Shown here piece by piece: positions 1 to 11,507 of a stretch of DNA of 64,000 nt. Under the pieces are notes generated by a model that did no database searches, was not told where the DNA came from, and saw only the letters and a list, made by a program, of their open reading frames with translations. How positions within the stretch are numbered: the stretch's first letter is position 1; every line of letters begins with the position of its first letter. The stretch is taken from contig JAIWNE010000008.1 in assembly GCA_025331445.1 (NCBI GenBank), forward strand, positions 196,001 to 260,000, read 5' to 3'. This DNA comes from Blakeslea trispora. Its lineage: Eukaryota; Mucoromycota; Mucoromycetes; Mucorales; Choanephoraceae. The translations under genes and the position numbers were made by a program.

Positions 1-3000
1 ACAGGTAATGATTTTCCAGTACCTAAATAGCTTGCTTTTCTTTTCTAAACACAACCTAGACCACCGAAGCTCTCTTTCAGACGATGATCTATTCGACGAC
101 GATCTGGATATTCAGGAGATCGATCTATCTGCCATTATTGCTTCTCGGAAACCAGCCAATCAGGAAGCTAGTGTTAGTTTTCAGCATGCGCATGTAGAAG
201 GACTAGACGATCTATTAAACACAACTGAAAACAGTCCAAAGCCACCTATTAACTCTGTAAGATTTTAGAAAGACTATTTCTATTCTATGCTAAGTGCTTT
301 CAAACAATAGCAGCCGAGAAGAAAAAAGTTTACACGGTACCTTGTGGCCAATATAAGCTATAGCACATATCATCTTCAAGAGAGTCAGTTTACTGAAAAG
401 GTAAGAGTTTTTACAACTGCATGATAGTCTAATTGACAGTGACTCACTTTACAAAAGGTATTGACACTTGTGCAAGAAGAAGTCAATCATGCAGTCACAG
501 TTAGGCTTCGGAATGACTGGGAGGATACCGTGGTTGCCATTGGTGATGTAGTCCATGTGCCCTGTACAAACACTACCGAGAAGAGTATTGTGATTGACAA
601 CCAACAAAACTTTATTGTCGTACATCCCGATAGACTCATTTCGTGTACTGCTGTTGCCGATAGTTTTGCTTGCATTCGTAAAAGTGTGTTGCAGATGAAG
701 ATTAGAGGAGCAAGTGAATATTCGGAGGCTTTAGTGCATGGTAACATTATTCATGCTGTGTTACAAGAGGCATTGATGACTCGAGATTTTTCACTCAAGA
801 CGATTCGACAAAGCATTTCAAACACGATCAAAAACTCGATAGAGGCGCTTTATGCTATCAATCAAGACGAACAAACAGCAACCACTATTTTGACTACATA
901 TGCTGATAGCATACATCAGTTTGGCATGCTCTATGTCAATGACCATCCAAAGCCACATGCTAAAGTAAGCAAGGACATGGGAGCTAATGCTGAAAAGGAA
1001 TTGGGTTGTACATCAGTAGCTATCTGCAAAGTATTGGACATTGAAGAGCACCTTTGGAGCCCTACATTTGGCTTGAAAGGGATGATTGATGCTTCTGTTC
1101 AGCTGAAACTAAGCCCATCCAACAAGGTATTGACTGTTCCCTTTGAGCTCAAAACTGGCAAAACATCTCGCTTCTTGACCAATCGAGCCCAAACACTACT
1201 TTATACCCTATTGATGAGTGATCGATATGGTAAGTAACGTGTCTATGAAACAATGGTAGCTGATTTTATTGTAGATATCGATATCAAAGCTGGTGTATTG
1301 TACTATTCAAAAACCAATAGTCTCTATCTTGTGCCTGCCTTACAAAATGATTTGAGATCCCTAGTGATGGCACGAAACTATCTAGCGATAGCTGAGCGTA
1401 AAGCTTCCATACCACCCATGATCAAGGACATGCACACTTGTCAATACTGTTATTTGAATCACGCCTGTACCATCTACCATAAATCTATTGAATCAGGTAC
1501 TTCGAAAACGAGTGAACTTCACGATCTGTTTGACAAGATGACAGGCCATTTAAATGATTCAACAACTGAATTTGTACGCCATTGGTGGAAACTATTGGAT
1601 CAAGAAGAGACAGATGTTGATTATATTCGAAAAGATATCTGGAGCCAACCTGCTGAGATTCGTGAGATAATGGGCCAATGTCTCTCCAACATGAAGCTTG
1701 ATGTGAATGAGAGTGAAATTGATTCTCAAACCTCTCGATGGCGATTTTGTTTTAAACGTGCGCCTGAACAACCATTGATATGTAACATTCATGTAGGCGA
1801 CCCTGTTGTTGTATCCAGTATGGAAGGACATATCAACTTAGCCATGGGATTTGTCACCAAGATCAGTTTGTCAGACATTCATCTGACCCTGAACGAGCCT
1901 TTGCGTATTCCGCCCCAGATGGATTTCGACTTTGATGTTGAAAATCACCAGAACTTTTATTCGTTTGTTGGTGTTCAGAACAACATGATGGATTTCTATA
2001 ATCGATCTCGCTTTTTGTATCGTATTGATAAAGACGAGATGTCAACTGGTATGAGCTTGCTAAGAAACAACTTGATTATGCTCGTTGCTAAAACTAGTGA
2101 GGATGATAACTCGAGCGAACGATTACGTGAATTGATTGTGGATCTAAAGAAGCCTGAATTTACTACAGCTGTACCTCATATCTCAGCTAGTTCCAAGATG
2201 AATCCAGACCAACGCAATGCACTTCGGCGTGTTTTGCAAGCCAAGGACTATGCATTGATTTTAGGTATGCCAGGCACAGGCAAGACGACAACGACTGCAG
2301 AAATCGTTTCCTATCTTGTCCAAATGAACAAATCCGTCTTAGTCTCTGCCTATACGCATACAGCTCTAGACAATGTCTTGATTAAAGTACGCGAACAAGG
2401 TGTTGACGTACTAAGACTAGGCAATGTTGACAAAGTCATGCCTTCCATGCGCGACTGTGTGCCAACTGTCAACAGCACAGTTAATTCTGTACAAGAAATG
2501 CAAGAATATTACAAGTCAAAGCGAGTTGTTGGTGTGACATGCCTTGGTATTAGCGAGTAAAAAAAACCCTTAAATTTGAACCAAAATGGAACTTGGCAGA
2601 CTAACAGTGACCATATACTAGTATGATGCTCCAAAAGCGACGATTTGACTATTGTATTATTGATGAAGCATCACAAATTACTTTACCTACCTGTGTTGGA
2701 CCTCTTCGATATGCAGATCGGTTTGTATTAGTAGGTGATCTCTACCAATTACCACCTATCATTCGTAATAAAGAGGCAAAAAATGGTGGCCTCGACAAAT
2801 CACTTTTTGCTGCTCTAGCAGAAGCAAGACCCGAATCTATTTGTTACCTAGAACATCAATATCGCATGTGTAAAGAGATCATGGAAGTAGCCAATCAGCT
2901 GATTTATGACGGCAAACTGAAATGTGGTAGCAACACTGTGGCTAAAAGACAACTCGTTCTTCCCAACATTAAAAAGGGACTACAAAAGATGCATCAAGAT

Positions 3001-3788
3001 GGCGCTTGTTCCGGGTTGTCTAGTTGCTGGTTACAACCTATTGTAAATACAAGGTAAGTCTGACATCTATGATTTAACTATGTATCCATCCCTTTCTCTT
3101 ATTTCTTTTGGTTTTTTTTTAGTCGAAAAGTTATATTTGTTGATATAGACGAATTGAAAGTGAAAGAAAGTAGACCCCTTGGAAGTTATGTTCAAAACGA
3201 TACTGAAGCCGTATTGATTGAGCAGGCAACTGAAGCTCTTTTAAACTGTGGGATGGAGCAAGAGCAACTGGCCATCATCTCAGTCTATCGGTCTCAACTG
3301 CGGTTAATATCTCAATTACTCAAAACGAGAACAAAGCTAGAAATAGCCACAATTGATAAATATCAGGGACGTGACAAAGAATGTGTTATTCTCTCACTTG
3401 TGCGTAACAACTCTCAAGGCAATGTAAGTGAACAAATCATCTTGAGAAAAAGCCCAACTTATTTTGTTCGAAATAGACTGGTGATTTGTTAAGAGACTGG
3501 CGTCGACTCAATGTAGCCATCACTCGAGCAAAAAGCAAACTGATTCTGTTTGGTTCACTTTCTACATTGAAATCGTCTGCTCTTTATAGCCATTTGATTG
3601 ATCTATTTGAGCAGAGAGGGTGGATCTACCATTTGGCTTTTGGATCGGAAACAATGCATCTTGTACAAGAAGAAGAAAACGAAAGACAGATACCCGGCGA
3701 TAAAAAGACGCACAAGACATTTTCTTCTGCAGATAGAATCCTAAAAGAAAACCAAGTTTTGAAGGAACTTCGTCAGTATGCATCGTAA
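1..3788 (+). CDS. DNA2: DNA replication helicase/nuclease Dna2 (5' end outside window)
   Basis: Dna2 processes Okazaki flaps and resects DNA ends in the nucleus. Exons seen are 60-256, 311-400, 458-1229, 1275-2556, 2622-3053, 3123-3423 and 3477-3788, with consistent phases; bases 1-4 look like the end of an earlier exon before a GTAATG donor. Visible in order: an acidic N-terminal stretch, a RecB-like nuclease core ([12 protein letters not shown], then VPFELKTGK), an iron-sulfur cysteine set ([12 protein letters not shown]), and a superfamily 1 helicase with Walker [12 protein letters not shown], motif [18 protein letters not shown], a Q-Y-R motif, [10 protein letters not shown] and the C-terminal [18 protein letters not shown]. 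The acceptor at 3475-3476 was chosen because it restores TGDLLRDW. About 1,128 residues lie in the window. The next gene on the right is far away. Confidence 0.95.
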
Positions 3789-5682
3789 CAGCATAAACGG
3801 AAAGTATGCTAGTATCTCCTTCATTTTTAATAATAAAAGAGAAGACTTTTTCTCATTGTATATCAATAAAACAAAAACTGGTATTTCATCAAAGAGCATT
3901 GTCAGTCTGCTCTACTTAGACTTGTTCTCTTAAACCTCATCTTTGCCACAACTAGCGCTTCATGAGCGATGCCATGGGTGAAGGCATGTCATTTCTCTAC
4001 AGTCTTCAGTCAGCTTGCTCCTTTTTTTTTCTTTGTCTACAGACTAGTACGATACAGTTTACCCTCTTGTTCTGCGAGTGCAATTCACCCAGAGAGACTA
4101 CAGCTTTCTTCTGAAATCCGATTTTGGTTTTTGTTTACAGCTCCTTTGCATGTCAATATAGGCGCCAGCCTCTTTTTTTTTGGGACAAAATAAAAAGAGG
4201 AAAAAAGCTCTGCTCTTTGCCTGGCTTGTAATGAATTAGATATAACACTAATGAAAACAATGCCCAAGCACGAATAGAAAGGAAAGCAGAAAAGTAGCTT
4301 TTTTATTATTGATGTTGATATCGCTGTTGGTATCGCTGTTGGTATAACCAAGCGACTCTTCCTAAATATTTTGCCCTCTAAGCTTTTGATGGTAATAGAT
4401 AGGTTGTTTCCCTCAAATATGCACTTTTTTTTTTCTCTACAGTAGACCTACCAGTTTAGATTTTTGTCATGGATTAAACAAAGAAGCCAGGTGAACTCAG
4501 AAAGCAATCGTCTAAATCAAATCAATTATATCAATCTTTTTTTAGCCAACTAGCATAAAACATTCTAATCTTGAAAAAATAATATCTGCAAGAAAAAGAA
4601 AACGAGAGATGAAGATGCATACACCAAAGAAGACCTGTCAGTTAACAAATAAAGTGTTTTTTTTTTATTTATCAGTCAAAAGCAATGCATTAGTTTGACA
4701 CACTTGTAAAAAAGACTTTTTGTACAAGGCACAACACTTTCATTTTTTATTGTTTTAAAAAGCAATAGAAGGTCTTCCCAGCAAGCCAAATGAAGTCTGA
4801 CTAACATCACAACCAAAGTCCATCTGCCTCTCCAATACCCTACTTGGAGGAAGAAAGAAAAAAGAAGTACACCTGAAGAACACTGTAAAACCTCAGAGTA
4901 AAGCCAAGTAGCCCATAAGACCTAGATCACCCATCTTGGACGGACAAGAACCGCTCAGCGATTACCCCTACCGCAGAGGATACCTTGACGAACAACCTAC
5001 TACTACCGAATTTCAATTACAACAAACCTTCAGCATAGCTATCTCCCTTCAACCACCGGCACCATCATCTCCGGAAGCATGAGAACAAGAGACACCAGTA
5101 TCCAGAAACATAAGAACAAGAGGCATAAGTAAACTAGGCTTAGAAAGCCGTTATGTCTACCTGGATAGCAAGCCAAGACACCTTCTTGCAAGCAGAGCCA
5201 GAGCCAGGTAAACAGAGAAAAAATAAACACAAACAGAGAAAGACCTACTGACTAGCAGGGTTGCCAGCCAGTGAGAAACAAATACTTACCTGAAGAAAAA
5301 AGAGAGAAGAAAAGGAGTATGCTTTGTACTTGTACTCACACACCAGAGCGTCTGGTACAAGCAGTATCCAGGAGAGCAGCCAGAGGCATCCAGTTTGATG
5401 CAAGAGAAACCGGGTTCGTAGGCGTCGACAAGGACATCCTCGTTGGTAAGAGTAACCACCGATTGGTTCGAGTCCGCCAAGACAGGATCACTAGGACTTA
5501 CAGACTACTTGACAATACCCTGAGGCTACAGCATTCCGCAGGCGCACCCCCTTTTTCCTTCTTCCTCCTGGAAGTAGGGCATCAGAGTGACAAACAGACC
5601 TCGGAAGTGATGCTTCGTCAGAGATTCATAAGGCTTGCCAGAGGACCAACTATTGCTTCTTGGAAAGTGTTGTGCCTTGTCA
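3789..5682. other. Gene-poor stretch after DNA2, unassigned
   Basis: From 3789 to about 4780 the DNA is AT-rich with poly-T tracts and AATAAA-like signals just after DNA2. From about 4780 to 5680 the composition is less AT-rich and several frames are open. One minus-strand frame, 5480-5286, reads like protein (contains VVTLTNEDVLVDAYEPG) but has a stop just upstream and no clear start or splice partners. I recognise no family. It could be the relic of a mobile element or of a lost gene; it is adjacent to the hairpin and satellite locus. Confidence 0.4.
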
Positions 5683-5789
5683 AAAGAAGACGAAATGCCT
5701 TGCCAAAATAAGGCATTTCGTCTTCTTTGGCTTGTCGCCAAGTGCATCGCGTATGGTGCCAAAGAGGCACGGCACCATACGCTATGCAC
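5683..5789. repeat. Three abutting inverted repeats (hairpin cluster)
   Basis: Hairpin 1 has perfect 19-bp arms at 5683-5701 and 5710-5728 with an 8-nt loop. Hairpin 2 has 5-bp arms at 5727-5731 and 5737-5741 with a 5-nt loop. Hairpin 3 has 19-bp arms at 5742-5760 and 5771-5789 with one mismatch and a 10-nt loop. They follow each other with at most 2 bp of overlap, so 107 bp is almost fully palindromic. The cluster borders the tandem array on its right. It could be a foldback element or a transcribed structured RNA; no promoter is evident right beside it. Confidence 0.85.
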
Positions 5790-6400
5790 CGCCAATACAG
5801 CGCCAGAAAGACAACGCCAGAAAGGCGACACCACAAATACAGCGCCTGAAAGACAGCGCCTGAAATACAGCGCCAGAAAGGCGACACCACAAATACAGCG
5901 CCTGAAAGACAACACCAGAAAGGCGACACCACAAATACAGCGCCTGAAAGACAACACCAGAAAGGCGACACCACAAACACAGCGCCTGAAAGACAACACC
6001 AGAAAGGCGACACCACAAATACAACGCCTGAAAGACAACACCATCAGCACAGCACCACAAATACAGCGCCTGAAAGACAGCGCCTGAAATACAGCGCCAG
6101 AAAGGCGACACCACAAATACAGCGCCTGAAAGACAACACCAGAAAGGCGACACCACAAATACAGCGCCTGAAAGACAACACCAGAAAGGCGACACCACAA
6201 ACACAGCGCCTGAAAGACAACACCAGAAAGGCGACACCACAAATACAACGCCTGAAAGACAACACCATCAGCACAGCACCACAAATACAGCGCCTCAAAT
6301 ACAGCGCCTGAAAGACAACACCATCAGCATAGCACAGCATCATAAGCACAACACAGCACAGCATCATAAACACAGCGCCATCAGCACAGCGCCAGAAAGA
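5790..6400. repeat. Minisatellite array with 224-bp higher-order repeat
   Basis: The basic unit is about 42 bp (AATACAGCGCCTGAAAGACA followed by ACACCAGAAAGGCGACACCACA-type sequence), with shorter variants. Units are organised into a higher-order repeat: identical phase points at 5835, 6059 and 6283 are exactly 224 bp apart, giving two full copies and the start of a third, then decay into CAGCA-rich sequence by 6400. Because the unit length is a multiple of three and lacks stops, long frames are open on both strands (for example a TPQIQRLKDNTRKA repeat on the plus strand). I treat these as non-coding by-products. Confidence 0.9.
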
Positions 6401-8129
6401 AAGAGAGACGCCAGAGAATTAAAGAAAACGAGAGGAGGAGAGAAAGAAAGAAAGAAAGAAAACAAGCAAAATGGTGCAAAGTCGAGTCTTTGATACTTGC
6501 TCTTTCTTCATTTTCTCATGACTTTACCTATTTTAGATGTATTCGTTATCCGTTGATGTGGTACATGATGATCTTTGATTAAAAGTTAAGCAGGATTTGT
6601 AAGCATACCGTGTCATAATATACGGTAGATGGTAGTTCAAAGATTATATAAAAGTGCTTGAAACACTAATAGTTTGGTCAGACTAACTCAAGTTGTATAA
6701 ATTCACCTTCATTCTTTTATTCCACTTGGTCAGTTTCTCAAAAGAAGAAAAGATTGTGCAATATGTCCATCTTTTGTTCGCATAGAACGCTTTGTATCCC
6801 AGATCAGACACCCAAACACACAAATATACATGTATACCCTTGAAGGAAAAACAAAATAGCAACGTGAGCTCTGCTTGTGTTATTCACCTACTTTCGAATC
6901 ATCATCCTTTATTGCCTCTATATTTGCTGGCTTGAAGAAATGAAGAACATCATGGTTCTCATTGTTTGCTCTATTTGTTTATGAGAAATTGATGCAGGAA
7001 ATAAACAGGGGGGTAATTATCCATTTAATTTATTGCACTCCAAAGTTGATTACAACACCAATATACGTAAAGTTGGCTCTCATACTTATTATGTATGAGC
7101 AAACAATAATTCAGACAAAGCCGTATTCTATCTTGTACAAGTCTTGCAAGACATTTAATTCAAAAAAATTCTTTGTACTGGGCTACTATTGCTATCTCGA
7201 ATTCGTTTGCTTTTTTTTTATGTCGCAACAATAGAAATATAAACAGTGTGACGAAAAGTAATAGTGATAACAATTAACCTTTTCAATGCTGAGTTTAGAA
7301 ATTTAGGTGTCAAGTCAACAATGGAGGTCTCGGCATTGACAGATGACAAGCAATTCTAAGCTTCAAAACATTGCTAAATCGAAACACCATCAAAAGACTG
7401 TGTAAAGATTGAATAGTCAAATCATTCGATTCATTTAGCTCTAAAGGCGCCTTTTGTAAGTTTCAAATCAATATTCCTGCATTTTTTTGTTTTTTTTTTG
7501 TTTTTTAATGCCGCTCATTGTTTTTCTAACAGCCCAACTCTTTCTCCATTACTGCGAGACAGAAAAAAAAAAAGAAGCCCCTTTACCCCTTTCCTCCATA
7601 TTTCCCTTATTTTCCTGATTACTGTTCTGGAATAACTATAGAGATAGAACATACAACCCATGTCTTTCTTGTCACTTTACAGCAAAGATGGAATCAACGC
7701 AGTTACTGTATGACACGAAACTAAGGATTTGTTTATCAGCCTCTATCATCATGCTTATCTTGTGGTTCAACAAAAAAAAAAAATCTTTTAATTTGTAGAT
7801 CGTTTCTCGCATGAATTTTTGAGGAAAAGAAAGGGCACTTTGACCAGTTCAATTTGGCTCTGATTACAACAAGAAAGAAGACTAGCAGAGAGCGAAATCA
7901 GACAAGCATAAAGTGTAGTGTTTCGATTTTCATGCCTTTCTTTCTTCTCTTATCTTTCTGGTTTTTGGGGTCTTTTCTATTTTTGGAAATGACCTGATTC
8001 ACTCCCTAATTGAAAATGCCAAAAATAAAAGGTCCATGTTTACATGTTTCAGTCGCGTTCAAAGCAAGTAAACATTGCTAGAGAAATAAATACTAAAGTA
8101 ACCATAACAGACAATCGCCATCAGTTACT
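6401..8129. other. AT-rich intergenic stretch
   Basis: Polypurine and poly-T rich DNA with no credible exon. A TATA-like ATATAAAAG lies at about 6645-6653 with no recognisable gene downstream. The few open frames (for example 6962-7234 plus) have no splice partners or family features. Confidence 0.5.
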
Positions 8130-10444
8130 ATGGACATCACCAAAAAAGGAAAAACTGCTGCGAAACAATCGAAAAGGACTGTAGAGAGGTTAGTAGCAGC
8201 AAATTGAAAAAAAAAAGAAAGTGATGATTGAACCACAACATACATCTCATACTTTAACTCTTACTCAAACAAACCATTCCTCACCACAACTGTCTTTTGC
8301 TCAATCTGATTTACTTGAGTAACGCCTTACACCAGCTCTTAAGATTGACTGTAAAGAAATGCAATATAGGCGGTTTCTCGGGTAAGACGTTCATGATCGC
8401 CTACTCTTTAGAAATCTTTTCTAGACAAGTAAAAAAACAATTGGAAACTTGGATTTTCTGGATTTTTTACTGCTTAAAACTAGGATTTCTTGGATTTTAT
8501 GAATGATAGTTCATTGATCCTTATTGGTAATTTCATTTAAGATTATACACTTTAAAAGCTGAAGATTCAAAAGCTATGATGTGGTAGTAATCAGGATTTT
8601 ATTTGTAATAGCAAAATAATGGAAAGTCATGTCAGTTTTTTGCCTAATTAGCAAAACTGGTTAATGAATAGCTCATTAAAGACAATTATTTGGATTACCT
8701 TTTCATGGCTTCTGGAAGTCTCGCCAGACACTTGCTAACAAAAGCAAATACAGCTGTCAGTGATGCGATTTGATAACAAACAGTCAAATGCTTACCTTTG
8801 ACTTTCTCTTTTGAGGTAGGCTGACTGCAGCTTCATTATTCTCATTTTCACCTTCTTCTTCTGCATCACTCTTATTCTTGTTATCACCGTTGGTATTTCT
8901 ATCTTTCCTATATTTTTTGAGCGTTACATTTAATCAAAGTAATATAATTTGTGAAGATGCCTCATACATGATGGATCCACAAAGAGTTTGGAATCTACTC
9001 TGATACCCAGTATAAGCCAATGACTTGACAAGCCAGTTGTTCTCTCATCTTTCCATAATCATTCCATGTCCCTTAGCTATAAGCTTAGTAGCCTTTAAAT
9101 ACATTTTGATTCTTATTGAAGTCGGAACATGTTTCCAAGTAGGAAGTTTTTTGTTGTACAGAGTCTTGACAACTTCATCGCTTCTAGCTGTGCAATATTT
9201 GAGCACAGAGTTATACGTCTCGTCGACGGGAACACTGGGTCTTAATACGGCTAATGCATCCTTGACATCTTCTGCAATGGGCTTTTTTTTCACTGAATTG
9301 CTAGACACCTTGCTAACCTTTGTCGGATAAGGTATGGTAGAAGTGTTCCCTTCCGTATCTTGAATTCCGTGATTTTTCAAGACATCTATCTGGTCTTCCA
9401 GGTTTGCTATTCTTGTTGTCAGACTTTTTGTTTCGTTTGAGGTGTCATCTAACTGTTCTTTCAAACTTTTTACAGTTGCTAGAACACTGCTTGCTTCATT
9501 TGACATATCGTCTAACTTCTCAGTATTTTAGCTAGAATATTGTCGTTTGACTTTGACATTTTTAATAGAGATTTTTTGAATTAGATAATTAGATAAAGAC
9601 AAAGAGAAAAAAAAGAGCATACGGAGGGGGGTATTCGTTTTATATCAATGCCAAAACTATTAGAATGATAGGCTTAAATTTCCAATTGAGAATGAGCAAG
9701 CGAATCAAAAATAATAGACGATCTGTTACCAATCGTAGCTTATATTTCACTGATACATCTTTCTTTATTTTATTTCTTCAAGCTCAAGCTGAAATGTACT
9801 TAGAAAAAAAAAGAGGAAATATTTCTTGGATTTTTATAGCTGAGGAATTGGAAAACTAGGATTTTTCTCGGAAATTCAAACCACAGTGTTGTCTTTCTTT
9901 TTCTTATTTATCTAGGGCCCTCTCTCATATCCTTCCTATAAACAAGTATCACAAGATACTTTGACAAGAAGGAGAGAGCTGCTTTGAAGAAAGTTGTCAT
10001 CGGTATTAAGCCCGTCTTTGACCGTGCACTTGTATTGTGCAAGAAGATTGCTGACGTAAGTTAGATCAGCTGAAGATAATGACCTTCCCTAACATTACTT
10101 TAAAAACTAGGGCAAAGACGATAAAGATAATGCAAATTAAGTCAAGAAGAAATTAATGGATATCGTCAAGAACATGGCTTCAAATGAGAAGAAGCATTGT
10201 GCTTTGGCTGTCAAGAACTCTGAGGCTTCATTTACGGACGAGCATATTTGTCCGGTGATCAAAAGAGTCCTCTTGTAGGGCTCTAAAAGAGAGCTTACTT
10301 GTGCATAGTAAGTATATTTCTAATTGTTTCTGATACAGATGCTAACCAATGTCTACTTTATTCATGCATAGTGCTGACCTTACCTTGAGCAACGGCATGA
10401 AGCCCTATTTCGTACTTGGTGTTCTGAAAGAATATCTTTTGTGA
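8130..10444 (+). pseudogene. Decayed four-exon gene of unknown family, interrupted in intron 1
   Basis: Exons with matching phases are 8130-8188, 9956-10055, 10111-10307 and 10372-10444. They would encode about 140 residues, starting MDITKKGKTAAKQSKRTVER and continuing YFDKKERAALKKVV, with the last exon reading LTLSNGMKPYFVLGVLKEY. Two in-frame stops break it: TAA at 10138-10140 and TAG at 10276-10278; each is one C-to-T change from a Gln codon. The first intron is 1,767 nt against the usual 50-75 nt and contains another decayed gene on the minus strand. I do not recognise the protein. Splice sites still fit, so decay looks recent. Confidence 0.55.
8648..9559 (-). pseudogene. Decayed coiled-coil/basic protein gene nested in an intron
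   Basis: The minus frame starts at 9559 (MSKSNDNILAKIL), loses frame by one base near 9520, and resumes as EKLDDMSNEASSVLATVKSL, a predicted coiled coil. It goes on through VPTSIRIKMYLKATKLIAKG to an in-frame TGA at 9047-9045, after which the same frame continues ENNWLVKSLAYTGYQSRFQT. Further exons (about 8917-8805, an acidic, Asn-rich segment ending LPQKRKSK, and a last exon ending at the TAA 8650-8648) follow after GTATGA and GTAAGC donors. The frameshift plus nonsense codon make it a pseudogene. The family is unknown; a mobile or multicopy origin is my inference from its nested position. Confidence 0.5.
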
Positions 10445-11443
10445 CGAGGTTGAAGCAAGAGAGTGAGATTAATTTCTTTGTTTTCTATATCCTTGTATTT
10501 TATTATTATCATTAAGATTTATGCTTTGATCGTAAACATATGGCTTCCATCATTTGGTTCAACCAATCTTGAAGAAATTTCCAATTTGAGTGGTATGATG
10601 CTAAATTCAAATTCATAAAAAAACAAGGTTGTTTTTGTCATTCATGTAGGCAATGTGGGGATACACAAATGATCTCGTAAGCAACATTGTCATACAGAGG
10701 CTTATCTGCCCAAAAAATCATTGTAAAGAGAGAGTGAGAGAGGGAGTTCAAAACTGTGAGCCACTGTTCAACGGTAGCTTATTTTCAAAGTATCAACAAG
10801 TGCTCTATTTCTTTCAAACACTTTTAGCTATGTCAAACTGTATGCTTTGACTGACTGAGTCACAAAATCATCCAGTTGTTTGGGCTAAGGTGATACAGGT
10901 TCGGAAACATGCCTTTCGTGACAAGATGATACAGCACCTCTCTCTCTCTCTCTCTTTTTCCTACGAAAAAAAAAGAGAAAGCGGGGGAGGAGAAGGAGAG
11001 ACTCGAGCAAAAAAATGTGTTCTTATTCAATAGTCATAAAACTTATTTTTCCCCCTTTTTTTTTATTTATTTTTTATGAGAGGTGATGGTGGGAAAAATG
11101 GACTATAGATCATGGTACTTTGACCATCCAATCTTCATCTCTTTAAAGAGTAATTGTTAATCGCCAAAAAAAAGAAAATGGGGAGCAAGCGATAATTATT
11201 GAGGTCAACTTTGTCTGATTGGTAAGACGGAAACCATTGCGCTTGCTAGAAAACACTATGCTTTTTTAGGAACAAAATGCTTATTATGGCAAGAGAGCGA
11301 GAGACAACAGTCAGTGTTCAACTAGAGTTGCCTCTGATTTCTTTTGGTTATTATGTATCACATCAAAAGCTTGAGAAAAAAAAACAATGTTTACACAAAA
11401 CGAAAAATCGGTTCTGTCCCAAGTGCGCAGGCCATAGAATACA
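10445..11443. other. Intergenic stretch upstream of the cysteine-rich peptide gene
   Basis: Contains short CT/GA-rich runs (about 10936-10955 and 10970-11000) and poly-T, but no supported gene. Confidence 0.5.
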
Positions 11444-11449
11444 TATAAA
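11444..11449 (+). promoter_or_regulatory. TATA box of the cysteine-rich peptide gene
   Basis: TATAAA inside ACATATAAAAGG, 59 nt before the ATG at 11508, followed by a pyrimidine-rich leader. Assignment is by position only. Confidence 0.55.
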
Positions 11450-11507
11450 AGGAGCTTTGAAATCAACTCATTCCTTTACTTTTATTCTTCATCTTTCTTT
11501 ACTCAAA

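Noticed and set aside
5465..5482. tRNA-like T-arm GGTTCGAGTCC
   Set aside because: The surrounding bases do not pair into a T-stem (only three of five pairs) and no acceptor or anticodon arm can be drawn.
5635..6087. Plus-strand repeat protein TPQIQRLKDNTRKA
   Set aside because: Same array, also open by period; both strands being open argues for non-coding satellite DNA.
5526..6373. Long hydrophobic minus-strand frames with repeated Val/Ser/Pro/Phe/Trp/Cys units
   Set aside because: They are the reverse reading of the 42-bp tandem units, open only because the unit lacks stops; no start context, splice sites or family features.
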